64,000 bases of DNA, from positions 5,899,001-5,963,000 of the forward strand of contig NZ_LT629705.1 in assembly GCF_900103875.1 (NCBI RefSeq), read 5' to 3'. Below, one piece after another: positions 10,268-17,945 of this stretch. Position 1 is the stretch's first letter. Each line of letters begins with the position of its first letter. A model generated the notes under the pieces. That model was not told the DNA's origin and searched no databases. It saw only the letters and a list, made by a program, of their open reading frames with translations. The DNA is from Pseudomonas arsenicoxydans (GTDB taxonomy: Bacteria > Pseudomonadota > Gammaproteobacteria > Pseudomonadales > Pseudomonadaceae). A program made the translations under genes and the position numbers.

Positions 10268-10807
10268 TCAACTCAAATAGGCGCGTTGCACGCAGACGCG
10301 CCGATCAATCGCTTGTCTGAGTCGCTCTTTATGGTCCGCCCAGATCCCAGGATCGACTTTGTGGGCGCGCATGAGTTCGAGCATCGCCTCCTTCGCTGCC
10401 AGGTATTCCGACCACGCGTCATCGGTGCGAATCTTCAGACGCTCACGCTCGGTCATTTCCATCCGTCGCAGAGCCAGCGTAGGCTCATCGGTGATCACCG
10501 GGTCCAGCGTAAACTGCACCCGATGCGGCGCCACAAACGCCCGAGTGTCAGCCACCAGCTCTCTGGCTCGCCGCGCGCCCCACTTCAACGCCGTGCAGTA
10601 ATACTCGCCGACACAGCGGTCATGAAACTCTTCGCAAATCGCCCAACCACTGTCGGCATAAATCCCGATAAACACCTGGGTGACACCCTCATGACTCACC
10701 CGCGCCTGGACTTCGACCTGTACACCGTCGCTGAGTACTTCTTCGTGAGTGTGGATAGGTAACCGGTTGTTGGTCCATAACCAGAATTGTGCGCCTCTGC
10801 GTCGCAT
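10268..10807 (-). CDS. Conserved hypothetical protein
   Basis: The ATG at 10807 is preceded by AAGGAG at good spacing, giving 179 residues; an upstream extension is open but lacks such a site. The sequence begins MRRRGAQFWLWTNNRLPIHTHEE and has a mixed alpha/beta first half. A charged helical C-terminal part follows (RRMEMTERERLKIRTDDAWSEY). No signal peptide, membrane helix or catalytic motif is evident. Its stop lies just after the hybrid kinase stop, in convergent orientation. I do not recognise the family. Confidence 0.75.
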   Translation of the reverse strand: MRRRGAQFWLWTNNRLPIHTHEEVLSDGVQVEVQARVSHEGVTQVFIGIYADSGWAICEEFHDRCVGEYYCTALKWGARRARELVADTRAFVAPHRVQFTLDPVITDEPTLALRRMEMTERERLKIRTDDAWSEYLAAKEAMLELMRAHKVDPGIWADHKERLRQAIDRRVCVQRAYLS

Positions 10808-10890
10808 TGCTTCGCTCCTTGTTTCGTATCTGGAGTAAGGCACAGCAATGAGGGACTTGCCACGTAGATCGTCGGTTTGAGGACACAAAA

Positions 10891-10928
10891 AAGCCCTGCC
10901 GGAGGAAGGTTCCTGGCAGGGCTTTTTC
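10891..10928. terminator. Bidirectional terminator, likely the original tRNA-Arg terminator
   Basis: An 8-bp stem GCCCTGCC/GGCAGGGC has A6 on the left and T5 on the right. It lies 26 bp beyond the displaced 3' end of tRNA-Arg(CCU). Before the element inserted, it would have terminated that leftward-transcribed tRNA. Confidence 0.8.
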
Positions 10929-10953
10929 TTACAGCGCAAGGCTGAAATCAATG

Positions 10954-11000
10954 TGGTGTCCCAGGGCAGGTTCGAACTGCCAACCTTCCCCTTAGGAGGG
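10954..11000 (-). repeat. att direct repeat, left copy (3' 47 bp of tRNA-Arg CCU)
   Basis: These 47 bp are identical to 19522-19568, which is the 3' part of the intact tRNA-Arg from the anticodon loop through CCA. Identity stops abruptly on both sides (G versus A before, T versus G after). It is the remnant left when the element inserted and rebuilt the tRNA at its other end. The unit between the two copies is 8568 bp. Confidence 0.95.
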
Positions 11001-11127
11001 TCATTTCAGAAGCTTGCCACACTTGATGAAGCCCAGAAATTACGAGGCTCTTCGTCCGGTTGCGTCCGTGAAAACGGCCCCGTATAGTTCTTTTTGCTGC
11101 CACGGTGCTGTCACGGAGTTGTATGGC

Positions 11128-12339
11128 TTGAAAACGAAGATCACCCAGAAACTCATCAACAGCCTGGCTACAGAGCCGAATGCATATCGTGTGCATGACA
11201 CTGTGCAGCCCGGCCTATTCATCCGTGTGCTGCCGAGCGGGCATAAATCGTACATGGTCACCTGGGGGCGCAACAAGAATGCCACCCTTGGCCGCGTTGG
11301 GGTGATGACACTTGACCAGGCGCGCACCGAGACGGCCAAGTACCTTGCAGATGCACACGCCCACGGGGAACCGCTGGCCGTAACCCAGGGCCGGAAAGGC
11401 GCCACCCTCCCCTCCTTGCGCAAATTCATCGATGACATCTATATGCCGTGGTTCGAAGCCCACCACAAGGGGCATGAGAAGACGCTGCACACGCTCAATA
11501 ATAACTTCGAAGCGATCATGCCCCAGCGCCTGGGCGACATCACTGGCCGCGATCTGGAGCAGATCCGCACGGGATGGATGCAGTCTGGCAATAAGCCTTC
11601 GACAGTGAATAGAAAAATGGGATCGATCAGCGGCGTGTTCAGTCGGGCCGTTGAGTGGGAGTACATCTCCGCGCATCCGCTGGCCAAGCTCAAACAGCTC
11701 AAGGTCGACTCAATGGGCAAGGTTCGATATCTGGACCAAGATGAGACCAAGCGTCTGCGCGAAGCCCTGGACGCGCGCCAAGACGAAGCCCGGGCTGAGC
11801 GCGAGACAGCGAACAATTGGCGGGCAGACCGCGGCAAGGAGCAAATGCAAAGTTTGCTGCAGCTGCCCTTTACCGATCACCTAAAGCCCATGGTGCTGGT
11901 GTCACTTAATACTGGCATGAGACGCGGCGAACTCTTCGATCTGAAATGGTCAGCTGTAAATTTCCAAACGAGGACGATCACCGCCGCCGGCGCCACCACC
12001 AAAACGAGCGACACGCGACATATTCCAATGAACAAGGAAACCTTCGGCGTGCTGGATGATTGGAAGAAGCAAGTAGGGAAATCTGGGTACGTTTTCCCGA
12101 GTCAGGCTGGCGGCCGCCTGGAGGACGTTAAAAGCGCCTGGCTCAATTTGCTGGAGCGCGCCAAGATCGAGGGCTTCCGCTGGCACGATATGCGTCACGA
12201 CTTCGCGTCACGTCTGGTAATGGCTGGCGTACCGCTCAACACGGTACGAGATCTGTTGGGGCACGCTGATATCAAGATGACGCTTCGCTATGCCCACTTG
12301 GCGCCTGGTACAAAGGCTGCTGCGGTAGACCTCATTTAG
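11128..12339 (+). CDS. Tyrosine recombinase / site-specific integrase
   Basis: The preferred start is TTG at 11128 with GGAG nine bases upstream (403 residues); the frame is open back to 11014, next to the att site. The N-terminal arm-binding part resembles the DUF4102 region of P4-type integrases (PGLFIRVLPSGHKSYMVTWGR). A SAM-like core-binding domain follows. The catalytic domain shows Arg in NTGMRRGEL, HxxR in WHDMRHDF, GHADIKMT, and the nucleophile Tyr in LRYAH (codon 12289-12291). It catalyses integration and excision at the 47-bp tRNA-Arg core. Its position next to the left att repeat fits. Confidence 0.95.
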   Translation: MKTKITQKLINSLATEPNAYRVHDTVQPGLFIRVLPSGHKSYMVTWGRNKNATLGRVGVMTLDQARTETAKYLADAHAHGEPLAVTQGRKGATLPSLRKFIDDIYMPWFEAHHKGHEKTLHTLNNNFEAIMPQRLGDITGRDLEQIRTGWMQSGNKPSTVNRKMGSISGVFSRAVEWEYISAHPLAKLKQLKVDSMGKVRYLDQDETKRLREALDARQDEARAERETANNWRADRGKEQMQSLLQLPFTDHLKPMVLVSLNTGMRRGELFDLKWSAVNFQTRTITAAGATTKTSDTRHIPMNKETFGVLDDWKKQVGKSGYVFPSQAGGRLEDVKSAWLNLLERAKIEGFRWHDMRHDFASRLVMAGVPLNTVRDLLGHADIKMTLRYAHLAPGTKAAAVDLI

Positions 12340-12832
12340 GAGTGAACGGCACAACAACGCTTGAGTCCTTGTGTTCCGCCATATGGACCAACAGCTCCTC
12401 CCAATGAGCTCTCAGCTTATTGATGTCGATGTCGTCCTCCAGCTTGTCATCGTCTGAATGGGGGTAATCAAGCCAAAAAACAGGAGAGGCGTAAACGGTC
12501 TCTTTGAGCCTTTGCTCTTCGTGATTCATTAGTTGCGGAGCCACATAGAAGAGCAGACCGAACCGATGAGAGTCATCCGTACTGTAAATCTCATTGCAGA
12601 GACGTAAAAGCGTAACCTCTTGTTCCACATTCTTTTTTTCTTCGTCATCCCAAAGATACGCATCGATTTTGATTCCTTTAGCGTATTCCTCTATTGCCGA
12701 TTCGATCACCCCGGTAATTGACTGGCGCTTCTTTCTGGCAACCATCTCAATCAGGAACTTGATCTTGGGGTCAAGCCTCAATGTCAGGGTTTCTGTCTTG
12801 CGCGCCCCTTGATTAGGCTTGTTCTTAGTCAT
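12332..12832 (-). CDS. Ribbon-helix-helix domain protein of the element
   Basis: The ATG at 12832 follows GAGGAG at seven bases, giving 166 residues; a GTG one codon upstream is less well placed. The N-terminal 45 residues have RHH character: a basic strand ETLTLRLDPKIKF followed by two helices (RKKRQSITGVIESAIEEYA). The remainder is acidic and unrecognised. The 3' end overlaps the integrase stop by 8 bp, tail to tail. It is divergent from the AlpA-like gene, so it may repress that promoter. An antitoxin role is possible, but no toxin partner is adjacent. Confidence 0.7.
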   Translation of the reverse strand: MTKNKPNQGARKTETLTLRLDPKIKFLIEMVARKKRQSITGVIESAIEEYAKGIKIDAYLWDDEEKKNVEQEVTLLRLCNEIYSTDDSHRFGLLFYVAPQLMNHEEQRLKETVYASPVFWLDYPHSDDDKLEDDIDINKLRAHWEELLVHMAEHKDSSVVVPFTPK

Positions 12833-12908
12833 CACAACTCTCCTCGGCTGGGTTTCTGCAAAGCGTATACGGCACGTCCATAGAAGTCCATGCGTTCATA
12901 ATACTTAT

Positions 12909-12947
12909 TGCACATCAGTTGACGTGCATTATTCACTCCTCTACGAT
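12909..12947 (+). promoter_or_regulatory. Candidate sigma70 promoter with overlapping operator for the AlpA-like gene
   Basis: A -35 TTGACG (12919-12924) and -10 TACGAT (12942-12947) are separated by 17 bp. An inverted repeat TGCAC-N10-GTGCA (12909-12928), flanked by AT-rich half-matching arms, covers the -35. This arrangement suggests a repressor site in the divergent region. Confidence 0.45.
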
Positions 12948-12989
12948 TGCTCAACGGCTCGGAGATCCTGGGCATTCTTGGAGAGAAAA

Positions 12990-13190
12990 ATGGAACAAGC
13001 ACAGCAAATGGCGCCGCTTTCGGTGAGCGTTGAAGAATCGGCCCGCATTTTGGGGATCTCGCGCTCGGCTACTTACGAGCTCATTGCCCAAGGCGAAATC
13101 AAGACTTTCAAGATTGGCCGTCGGCGCCTGGCTTTGGCATCCGAACTGAAGGCGTTCATTGAGCGCGCAGCTATGGCGGGCGCGCGGTGA
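12990..13190 (+). CDS. AlpA/excisionase-like helix-turn-helix protein
   Basis: The ATG at 12990 lies after GGAGAG, giving 66 residues; the open frame reaches further upstream but has no ribosome site. The protein is a MerR/Xis-type winged helix: SVEESARILGISRSATYELIAQGEIKTF followed by the wing IGRRRLA. Proteins of this kind control excision or act as master switches in integrative elements and satellites. Here it is the first gene of the rightward set, driven by the candidate promoter at 12919-12947. Confidence 0.85.
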   Translation: MEQAQQMAPLSVSVEESARILGISRSATYELIAQGEIKTFKIGRRRLALASELKAFIERAAMAGAR

Positions 13191-13307
13191 AGCGCGAAAA
13201 GAATAAGGGGAAGTACTGCGCAGGACTGCGCGGAAGATTGCCAAGGCGGTGTTCGAGCACCGCCTTAGCGAAAACACACTGGATAGCACCAACGTGAAGG
13301 GCAAACT

Positions 13308-13544
13308 ATGACACGCCATTCTTCTACTGAGCAAGACCGCAAAATGATCGAGGCCCTACGGAATGGGCCGGTATCCACCATCGAGGCCGCCAAAGAACTG
13401 GATATCGTCCAGCCTCCAAACACGATCCGCCGCCTCAGGAAAAGGGGCTTCGAGATCCGCACCTTCTGGACCTACCAGTCCACGGAGCCAGGCCGCCCAC
13501 CTCACCGGGTGGCGAAATACATCCTGATGCGCGAAGCGTCGTAA
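13308..13544 (+). CDS. Small winged-helix DNA-binding protein
   Basis: This 78-residue protein starts with MTRHSSTEQD. It contains an HTH-like segment (VSTIEAAKELDIVQPPNTIRRLRKRG) typical of phage-encoded HTH proteins that act on replication or regulation. The gene sits between the AlpA-like gene and the putative replication protein, all on the same strand. The family is unassigned. The start lacks a strong ribosome site, but composition and context support coding. Confidence 0.65.
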   Translation: MTRHSSTEQDRKMIEALRNGPVSTIEAAKELDIVQPPNTIRRLRKRGFEIRTFWTYQSTEPGRPPHRVAKYILMREAS

Positions 13545-13604
13545 CCCATCGACTAGCAGGAGGCTCTTCAACCCGAGGAGCCTCCTGCGCTTGTGAGCGG
13601 CCGT

Positions 13605-14018
13605 ATGGCGATAAAAAGAAAGGGGTTCAAGCCCAAGGCTAAACCATTTGCCATGATGCTATGGCAGATGGGGCAGTCTGCCCCCTATCGTGCGCTGAGT
13701 TTCACCGCTAGGGGGGTGCTGATGGAATTGCAGATGCAATATAACGGGAGCAACAACGGCGACCTGTCCGCCACTCGGACGATGGCGAAAGATTGGGGAG
13801 TGAGCTCTCCGAACATCCTGCAAAAAGCGCTGACTGATCTTCTGGATGGGGGATGGATCGTCCAGACTCGCACCAGCTTATTTTCCCGCCATGGATCAAG
13901 ATGTGCACTGTATGCGCTTTCCTGGTACGCAATTGATGAGTGCCCAGGGAAAGAACTCGAAATATCCCCGACCAATACACCACTGAAGACCGTTAGGGAC
14001 CTGACAAATTCGGATTGA
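13605..14018 (+). CDS. Winged-helix protein, possible replication initiator of the element
   Basis: The ATG at 13605 is used, giving 137 residues; a GTG four codons upstream is an alternative. A basic N-terminus (MAIKRKGFKPKAKPF) precedes a Rep-like winged helix: YRALSFTARGVLMELQMQYNG, then the recognition part RTMAKDWGVSSPNILQKALTDLLDGGWI. This layout is common in phage and plasmid replication or partition proteins. It is short for a full initiator. The four 19-bp iteron-like repeats begin 3 bp after its stop, the usual neighbour of an iteron-binding Rep. The role is inferred. Confidence 0.65.
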   Translation: MAIKRKGFKPKAKPFAMMLWQMGQSAPYRALSFTARGVLMELQMQYNGSNNGDLSATRTMAKDWGVSSPNILQKALTDLLDGGWIVQTRTSLFSRHGSRCALYALSWYAIDECPGKELEISPTNTPLKTVRDLTNSD

Positions 14019-14021
14019 TCC

Positions 14022-14170
14022 GGTATTGAATCAGTACACGTAGCGGTATCGAATCAATACACGTTGGAAAACTGGGAGTACCGTTCCGTCCGGTTGCGTT
14101 CAGAAACTGCTTCGTCGTGTATTGATTCGATACCACTAAATCAATTCTTCCTGTATCGAATCAATACACC
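14022..14170. repeat. Four iteron-like 19-bp repeats (candidate replication origin or operator)
   Basis: Copies at 14022-14040, 14045-14063 and 14152-14170 read in plus orientation, and one at 14116-14134 is inverted. The consensus is GGTATYGAATCARTACACG; differences are 0-3 bases. Each copy is itself a partial palindrome (GTAT...ATAC). They lie directly after the winged-helix gene, and a TATAAATA stretch follows the last copy. Confidence 0.8.
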
Positions 14171-14579
14171 CTTATAAATATCTACCATACCAGCACGCTT
14201 TAGCCTTGCCTCAAGAGAGCGTATGAACCTGATCGGCAGGTCCGCCCCCACATTGGAGGTTGGCTGGATTTCAGATCCGGCCAACTCCCCCCAGTGTCGT
14301 GTGTTCCTTAGATTGAGGGCGACCCAGCCATTCTCCGAAGCGCTCCAGTAACCCGACCTCAAATTGAGGGTGGATGACTGGGCCGAAAACTCGCCCTGTA
14401 TCACTTTGCCTACATCCGATTTACTGCAACAAAAACACCCTCATCAATCCGCTGCAAACCAACTCTTTCAGTCCCGTTTAATCCGGCTACGTGTAGCACC
14501 TGAGGTGTACCCAAAATAAGCTTTGAACCCGGCGGCATAAGACCTAATCTAGCCAAATCAACGCCAACAAGGAGCCAGC
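14171..14579. other. 409-bp stretch without a supported gene
   Basis: This stretch separates the iterons from the capsid operon. It is richer in A+T than its surroundings. A minus-strand frame of 87 codons (14141-14404) runs through it, but it has no good ribosome site and reads into an iteron, so it is not called. A promoter for the rightward operon is expected here but is not distinct. Confidence 0.5.
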
Positions 14580-14759
14580 ATGAGCGCCGCTATGAAGACC
14601 CGAGGCCGCCAGGCCAAACCGACCCGCAATGAGGTATCTGCCGCATGGGATCGAATCCGTTCTGCTGCTGATGGTGGGGATCTGCAGGCGAGTGCCTTGC
14701 TGATTGCATTGGTCGAAAACAAACCTCTGTCGCCTGTCCTGGAGCGCGCTAGTGCTTAA
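14580..14759 (+). CDS. Small hypothetical protein, first gene of the capsid operon
   Basis: The ATG is at 14580 with AAGGAG six bases upstream, giving 59 residues. The sequence is basic at the N-terminus (MKTRGRQAKPTRNEV), then helical (AAWDRIRSAADGGDLQASALLIALVE). Its stop overlaps the GTG start of the next gene by 8 bp, which supports translation of both. The family is not recognised. Confidence 0.7.
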   Translation: MSAAMKTRGRQAKPTRNEVSAAWDRIRSAADGGDLQASALLIALVENKPLSPVLERASA

Positions 14760-15021
14760 CGCAACGATTACCGGCGCAATCACCAGCGAACTCAAGATGG
14801 ACGAGCGGGGCCGTTTGTACTGCTCGATCTACAGCGATCAGGCGCGCCGCTCAGTGCGGGCCGTGGTGCGCAACGAGAGGCACGCACAGTTGATAGGGGA
14901 GCTACCCAAGGGGAGCCGCCTAACTGCGTCAGGGACGCTGCACAGCGCGGGGGCTATCGGGCCTTCGGGGCAAACCCTGGCGCATCTGACCATTGATGTT
15001 CAAACCGTGAAAATCCACTAG
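14752..15021 (+). CDS. Small protein, possible OB-fold single-strand DNA-binding type
   Basis: The GTG at 14752 lies inside the end of the preceding gene, giving 89 residues. The strand pattern NATITGAITSELKM, LYCSIYS, VRAVVRNER and GSRLTASGTLHSAG resembles the beta-barrel of phage SSB-like OB folds. No acidic C-terminal SSB tail is present. A role in replication of the element would fit its context, but the fold is inferred from strand pattern only. Confidence 0.6.
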   Translation: MLNATITGAITSELKMDERGRLYCSIYSDQARRSVRAVVRNERHAQLIGELPKGSRLTASGTLHSAGAIGPSGQTLAHLTIDVQTVKIH

Positions 15022-15030
15022 GAATCCGCC

Positions 15031-15546
15031 ATGACTGATAACGCCGATAACCATGCAGACGATCAAGAGCTGGAACGTCTGCGCGCCAAGAACGCCGAGC
15101 TGCTGACCGAGCTGAAGAAGGTCAAGGCAGAGCGCGACGGCCTGACCGCCAAAGTAGAGGCGCAAGACGCCGAGATCACTGACTACAAGTTCAACAAGCC
15201 CGTGGCCGACCTGCTGAGCAAAATTCTGGTGTCGTCGAAGTATTCGTCTCATGAGCTGGCCGAGCACTTCACCTTCGCTCTGAATGATGCCGGTGTTCTG
15301 GAAATGCGCGACCTGGAAGGCAAGCCGGTGGAGGTCTCCGAGAAGGTAGACGGCAAGACCGTTACTCGCCCGATCAAGTGCGAGGAAGACGAGGTTTGGC
15401 GTTACCTGGCCCACGACTACGGCAAGTTGAACCACATTGTTCGTAGCAGCGGTGCGTCAGGCGGTGGCGCTTCAGGGTCTCGCTCAACACCGAGTGCGCC
15501 TCAGAGCCGTAGCGAACAGAAGCCTTCCGAGTTTGGCCTGCGATAA
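15031..15546 (+). CDS. Coiled-coil protein upstream of the capsid gene, possible scaffold or assembly factor
   Basis: This 171-residue acidic protein has a coiled coil at residues 10-50 (LERLRAKNAELLTELKKVKAE). A compact central domain follows, then a Ser/Gly/Ala-rich flexible tail (SSGASGGGASGS) ending EFGLR. Length, coiled coil and a position just before the major capsid gene are typical of capsid scaffolding proteins. There is no protease motif. The assignment rests on position and architecture, not on a recognised family. Confidence 0.7.
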   Translation: MTDNADNHADDQELERLRAKNAELLTELKKVKAERDGLTAKVEAQDAEITDYKFNKPVADLLSKILVSSKYSSHELAEHFTFALNDAGVLEMRDLEGKPVEVSEKVDGKTVTRPIKCEEDEVWRYLAHDYGKLNHIVRSSGASGGGASGSRSTPSAPQSRSEQKPSEFGLR

Positions 15547-15690
15547 CGTACACTTGGCAGCGCGGCTTCCTGTGGGAGCTGCAACCCCTTCCGGCCTGTG
15601 GCCGACCCCCGCAACACCCTGGCCAGTGGCCGACCCTCTCCGCGACGTCTGTGACCCGCGAATCTCTCTTAGATTCGAGGCAATACCCCC

Positions 15691-16677
15691 ATGGCAACTA
15701 CCCAACTTTCCGACGTAATCGTTCCATCCAAGTTCACTGACTACATCACTCAAAACACCATGGAGCGCACCGCTCTAGTTACGAGTGGGATCATGGTCAA
15801 GAACGATGTAATCACCAACCAGCTCAATGCCGGCGCTCACTCCTTCACCGTTCCGTTCTGGAAAGACCTGGGCAACGAAGAAGCCGATATCGTCAGCGAT
15901 GACCCGGCTACCCTGTCCGTGCCGCTCAAGATCCAGGCCGGCAAACAGCTCGTTCGTAAAAGCTTTATCCACCAGTCCTGGGCAGCAATGAACCTGGCCA
16001 GTGAACTAGCCGGATCAGACGCCCTGAACCGCATTCAGGATCGCGTGGCCGAATACTGGAACCGCCAGCTACAGCGACGCCTGATTGCCAGCCTCAACGG
16101 CATCCTGGCGGACAACGTGGCCAACGATGCCGGTGACATGATCTTCGACATCTCCGGCCTGGCCGGTGCTCTGGCGGAGTTCAGCCCAGAAGCCGTTATC
16201 GACGCTGCCGGCACCATGGGCGACGCGATGGGTAGTCTGGTCGGCATCGGCCTTCACTCGAACCTGTACAAGCGCGCACTCAAGGCCGACCTGATCGAGT
16301 TTGTACAGCCATCCTCTGGCTCGATGCGCCTTCCGACCTATCGCGGCTTGGTCGTGGTGCTGGATGACAGCGTGCCGCTTGTCGGTGGCGTCTACACCTG
16401 CCCACTGTTCGGGCCTGGCGCAGTCGGCTACGGCGTGGCAGACCCAACCATTGCCGAAGGCACCGAGGTCGAAAACATCCCCGGCGCCGGTAAAGGTGGT
16501 GGTCAGCAAGTGCTGCACAGTCGCATCAACACGGCTGTTCACCCTGCCGGCTTCGCCTGGGTGGAAGGCACCATCGCCGGTAACTCTCCGACGCTCGCTG
16601 AGATCGCCGGGGCGGCCCACTGGGATCGCGTTGTTGAGCGTAAGGCCGTCCCACTTGCGTTCCTGCGCTGCAAGTAA
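15691..16677 (+). CDS. Phage major capsid (coat) protein, Gp13-like family
   Basis: The ATG at 15691 gives 328 residues. The start MATTQLSDVIVPSKFTDYI, followed by IMVKNDVITNQLNAG, FTVPFWKDL and the DDPATLSVPLKIQAGKQ segment, follows the pattern of HK97-fold coat proteins annotated as major capsid protein 13-like. The product would form the shell of a virus-like particle. It is full length and shows no frameshift, which argues for selection. No portal or terminase large subunit accompanies it. Confidence 0.88.
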   Translation: MATTQLSDVIVPSKFTDYITQNTMERTALVTSGIMVKNDVITNQLNAGAHSFTVPFWKDLGNEEADIVSDDPATLSVPLKIQAGKQLVRKSFIHQSWAAMNLASELAGSDALNRIQDRVAEYWNRQLQRRLIASLNGILADNVANDAGDMIFDISGLAGALAEFSPEAVIDAAGTMGDAMGSLVGIGLHSNLYKRALKADLIEFVQPSSGSMRLPTYRGLVVVLDDSVPLVGGVYTCPLFGPGAVGYGVADPTIAEGTEVENIPGAGKGGGQQVLHSRINTAVHPAGFAWVEGTIAGNSPTLAEIAGAAHWDRVVERKAVPLAFLRCK

Positions 16678-16695
16678 GGGAGGATGGGGGCAGCA

Positions 16696-16917
16696 ATGCC
16701 CCCTTTTACGATCATGCTCAGACCAATTGAAATGGGCCAAGTGCTACACCGCGCCCTTCACAACCTACCGCCGAAATATCACGTCCGCCTGAAGCATCAA
16801 GGCCGTTTGCTGGCAGTCCTGCAGGGTGATACCTATCAGGAAGCCACCGAGCGCGCCCAGCGCCTTGTTGCTGCCCTTTCCATCACCGATGGTGGCGTGA
16901 CTTATGAGCAAGCCTGA
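16696..16917 (+). CDS. Small hypothetical protein
   Basis: It has about 73 residues from the ATG at 16696 (16684 is an alternative closer to GGGAGG). The sequence includes PKYHVRLKHQGRLLAVLQGDTYQEATERAQRLVAAL, a short strand-strand-helix pattern. Its stop overlaps the start of the DUF5681 gene by 14 bp, as in the rest of this compact operon. No known family was recognised. Confidence 0.6.
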   Translation: MPPFTIMLRPIEMGQVLHRALHNLPPKYHVRLKHQGRLLAVLQGDTYQEATERAQRLVAALSITDGGVTYEQA

Positions 16918-17347
16918 GAACACGTCAAAACAGGCTACGGGCCGTCGCGAGAATGGCACCTTCGCCAAGGGGCAGACCGGCAACCCTGGAGGCCGACCGG
17001 GCAACCTGGCCAACCTGCGCGCCAAACTGACAGCGGGCTCTGATGAGATCGCCACCGTTGTCCTGGCCGCTGCAAAGGGCGGTGATATGCAGGCTTGCCG
17101 GCTGATCCTGGAGCGGATTGTTCCGGCGCTTAAACCAATAGCTGAGCCGGTAGCGTTTCACCTGGACGACCAGGATCTGACCAGCACGGCCCGCTCAATC
17201 ATGCGCGCCATTGCTGATGGCACACTGCCGGGCGATCAGGGTAAGGTTCTGCTCGATGCCGTGTTGGGAATGTCCCGCGTAATCGAAGTGGCTGACCTGG
17301 AGCGCCGCCTAAAAGCTCTGGAAGCGAGCATGGAAGACGAAGAATGA
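16904..17347 (+). CDS. DUF5681-type phage protein
   Basis: This 147-residue protein carries the N-terminal signature NGTFAKGQTGNPGGRPG, a motif common in phage proteins near packaging genes (DUF5681). A helical body follows (MQACRLILERIVPALKPI), ending in ADLERRLKALEASMEDEE. A link to small-terminase-like or head-associated roles is possible, but no classical small-terminase domain is visible. Its last bases overlap the next start (ATGA). Confidence 0.75.
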   Translation: MSKPENTSKQATGRRENGTFAKGQTGNPGGRPGNLANLRAKLTAGSDEIATVVLAAAKGGDMQACRLILERIVPALKPIAEPVAFHLDDQDLTSTARSIMRAIADGTLPGDQGKVLLDAVLGMSRVIEVADLERRLKALEASMEDEE

Positions 17348-17529
17348 AGATCACCACGAAGTTAGACCGACTCGAGCGTCTGGTCCGTGTCAGCGAGTTT
17401 GACGAGACCGTAAAGGCTATCAGCCAGGTCATGGACGAATGCGCCGCCGAGGCAGCGGGTGGCGAGCCAACGAAGGGGAAAGAATCCCTGATGGACATAC
17501 TGGAGAGCGCAGATGAAAAACACGATTAA
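17344..17529 (+). CDS. Small helical hypothetical protein
   Basis: This 61-residue protein starts MKITTKLDRLERLV and has an amphipathic helical pattern. It shares its N-terminal layout (KLDRLERL / SRLDGLEQQL) with the next gene, so the two may be related by duplication. It is translationally coupled to both neighbours by overlaps of 4 and 17 bp. Function unknown. Confidence 0.6.
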   Translation: MKITTKLDRLERLVRVSEFDETVKAISQVMDECAAEAAGGEPTKGKESLMDILESADEKHD

Positions 17530-17806
17530 GAGCCGTCTGGATGGTCTAGAGCAGCAACTGAACAACCAGAAAAGCGGGCCGACCATGATCGTTATCGACG
17601 TGGTGAATGCCAGCGAAGAAGGCCCGCACGAGGTTGTTCCAGTTGGCTATACATGCGACATCAAAGGGAAGCGCCACTATTTCCCCGGCGACTCTGAGCA
17701 GGCAGGGGCAGCAGTGCGCGCCCTGATGGCTCAGGAGCCCCGCGAGCCTGGCAAGGTTCGACCTATCCCTATCCTAATGGCCTGTCTGGAAGCTCCGGCT
17801 GGCTGA
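17513..17806 (+). CDS. Small hypothetical protein, last gene of the capsid operon
   Basis: This 97-residue protein starts MKNTIKSRLDGLEQQL with a coiled-coil-like helix. A mixed domain follows with MIVIDVVNASEEGPHEVVP and a short segment CDIKGKRHYFPGDSEQ. The start overlaps the preceding gene by 17 bp. No catalytic motif is evident. It is followed by the 34-bp palindrome in front of the serine recombinase. Confidence 0.65.
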   Translation: MKNTIKSRLDGLEQQLNNQKSGPTMIVIDVVNASEEGPHEVVPVGYTCDIKGKRHYFPGDSEQAGAAVRALMAQEPREPGKVRPIPILMACLEAPAG

Positions 17807-17838
17807 TTCTGCAACACCCGTTTTTTATGGGTATAGAT

Positions 17839-17872
17839 GAGCAGATACGCGCAAATTTGCGTTTATCTGCTC
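17839..17872. promoter_or_regulatory. 34-bp palindrome upstream of the serine recombinase (candidate res site or operator)
   Basis: Arms GAGCAGATA (17839-17847) and TATCTGCTC (17864-17872) flank an inner CGCAAATTTGCG. Over 34 bp only two symmetric pairs mismatch. The size matches a resolvase subsite, and it lies 73 bp before the recombinase start. It has no T-run, so a simple terminator is less likely. Confidence 0.55.
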
Positions 17873-17945
17873 TTTACGCTTGATAAGTAACACTCAAAGT
17901 GCAACAGTATTAGTAGAACACCTCAACTGATACGGAAGGCACATC

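Noticed and set aside
12332..12832. Toxin-antitoxin pair around the RHH protein
   Set aside because: No small toxin-like gene is adjacent on the same strand; the neighbours are the integrase and the AlpA-like gene.
14022..14170. CRISPR array
   Set aside because: Only four short repeats, uneven spacing (4, 52 and 17 bp), one inverted and no cas genes; iterons explain them better.
14141..14404. Minus-strand 87-codon frame after the iterons
   Set aside because: No good ribosome site, and its end reads into an iteron copy. Composition is not clearly non-coding, so a small gene cannot be fully excluded.
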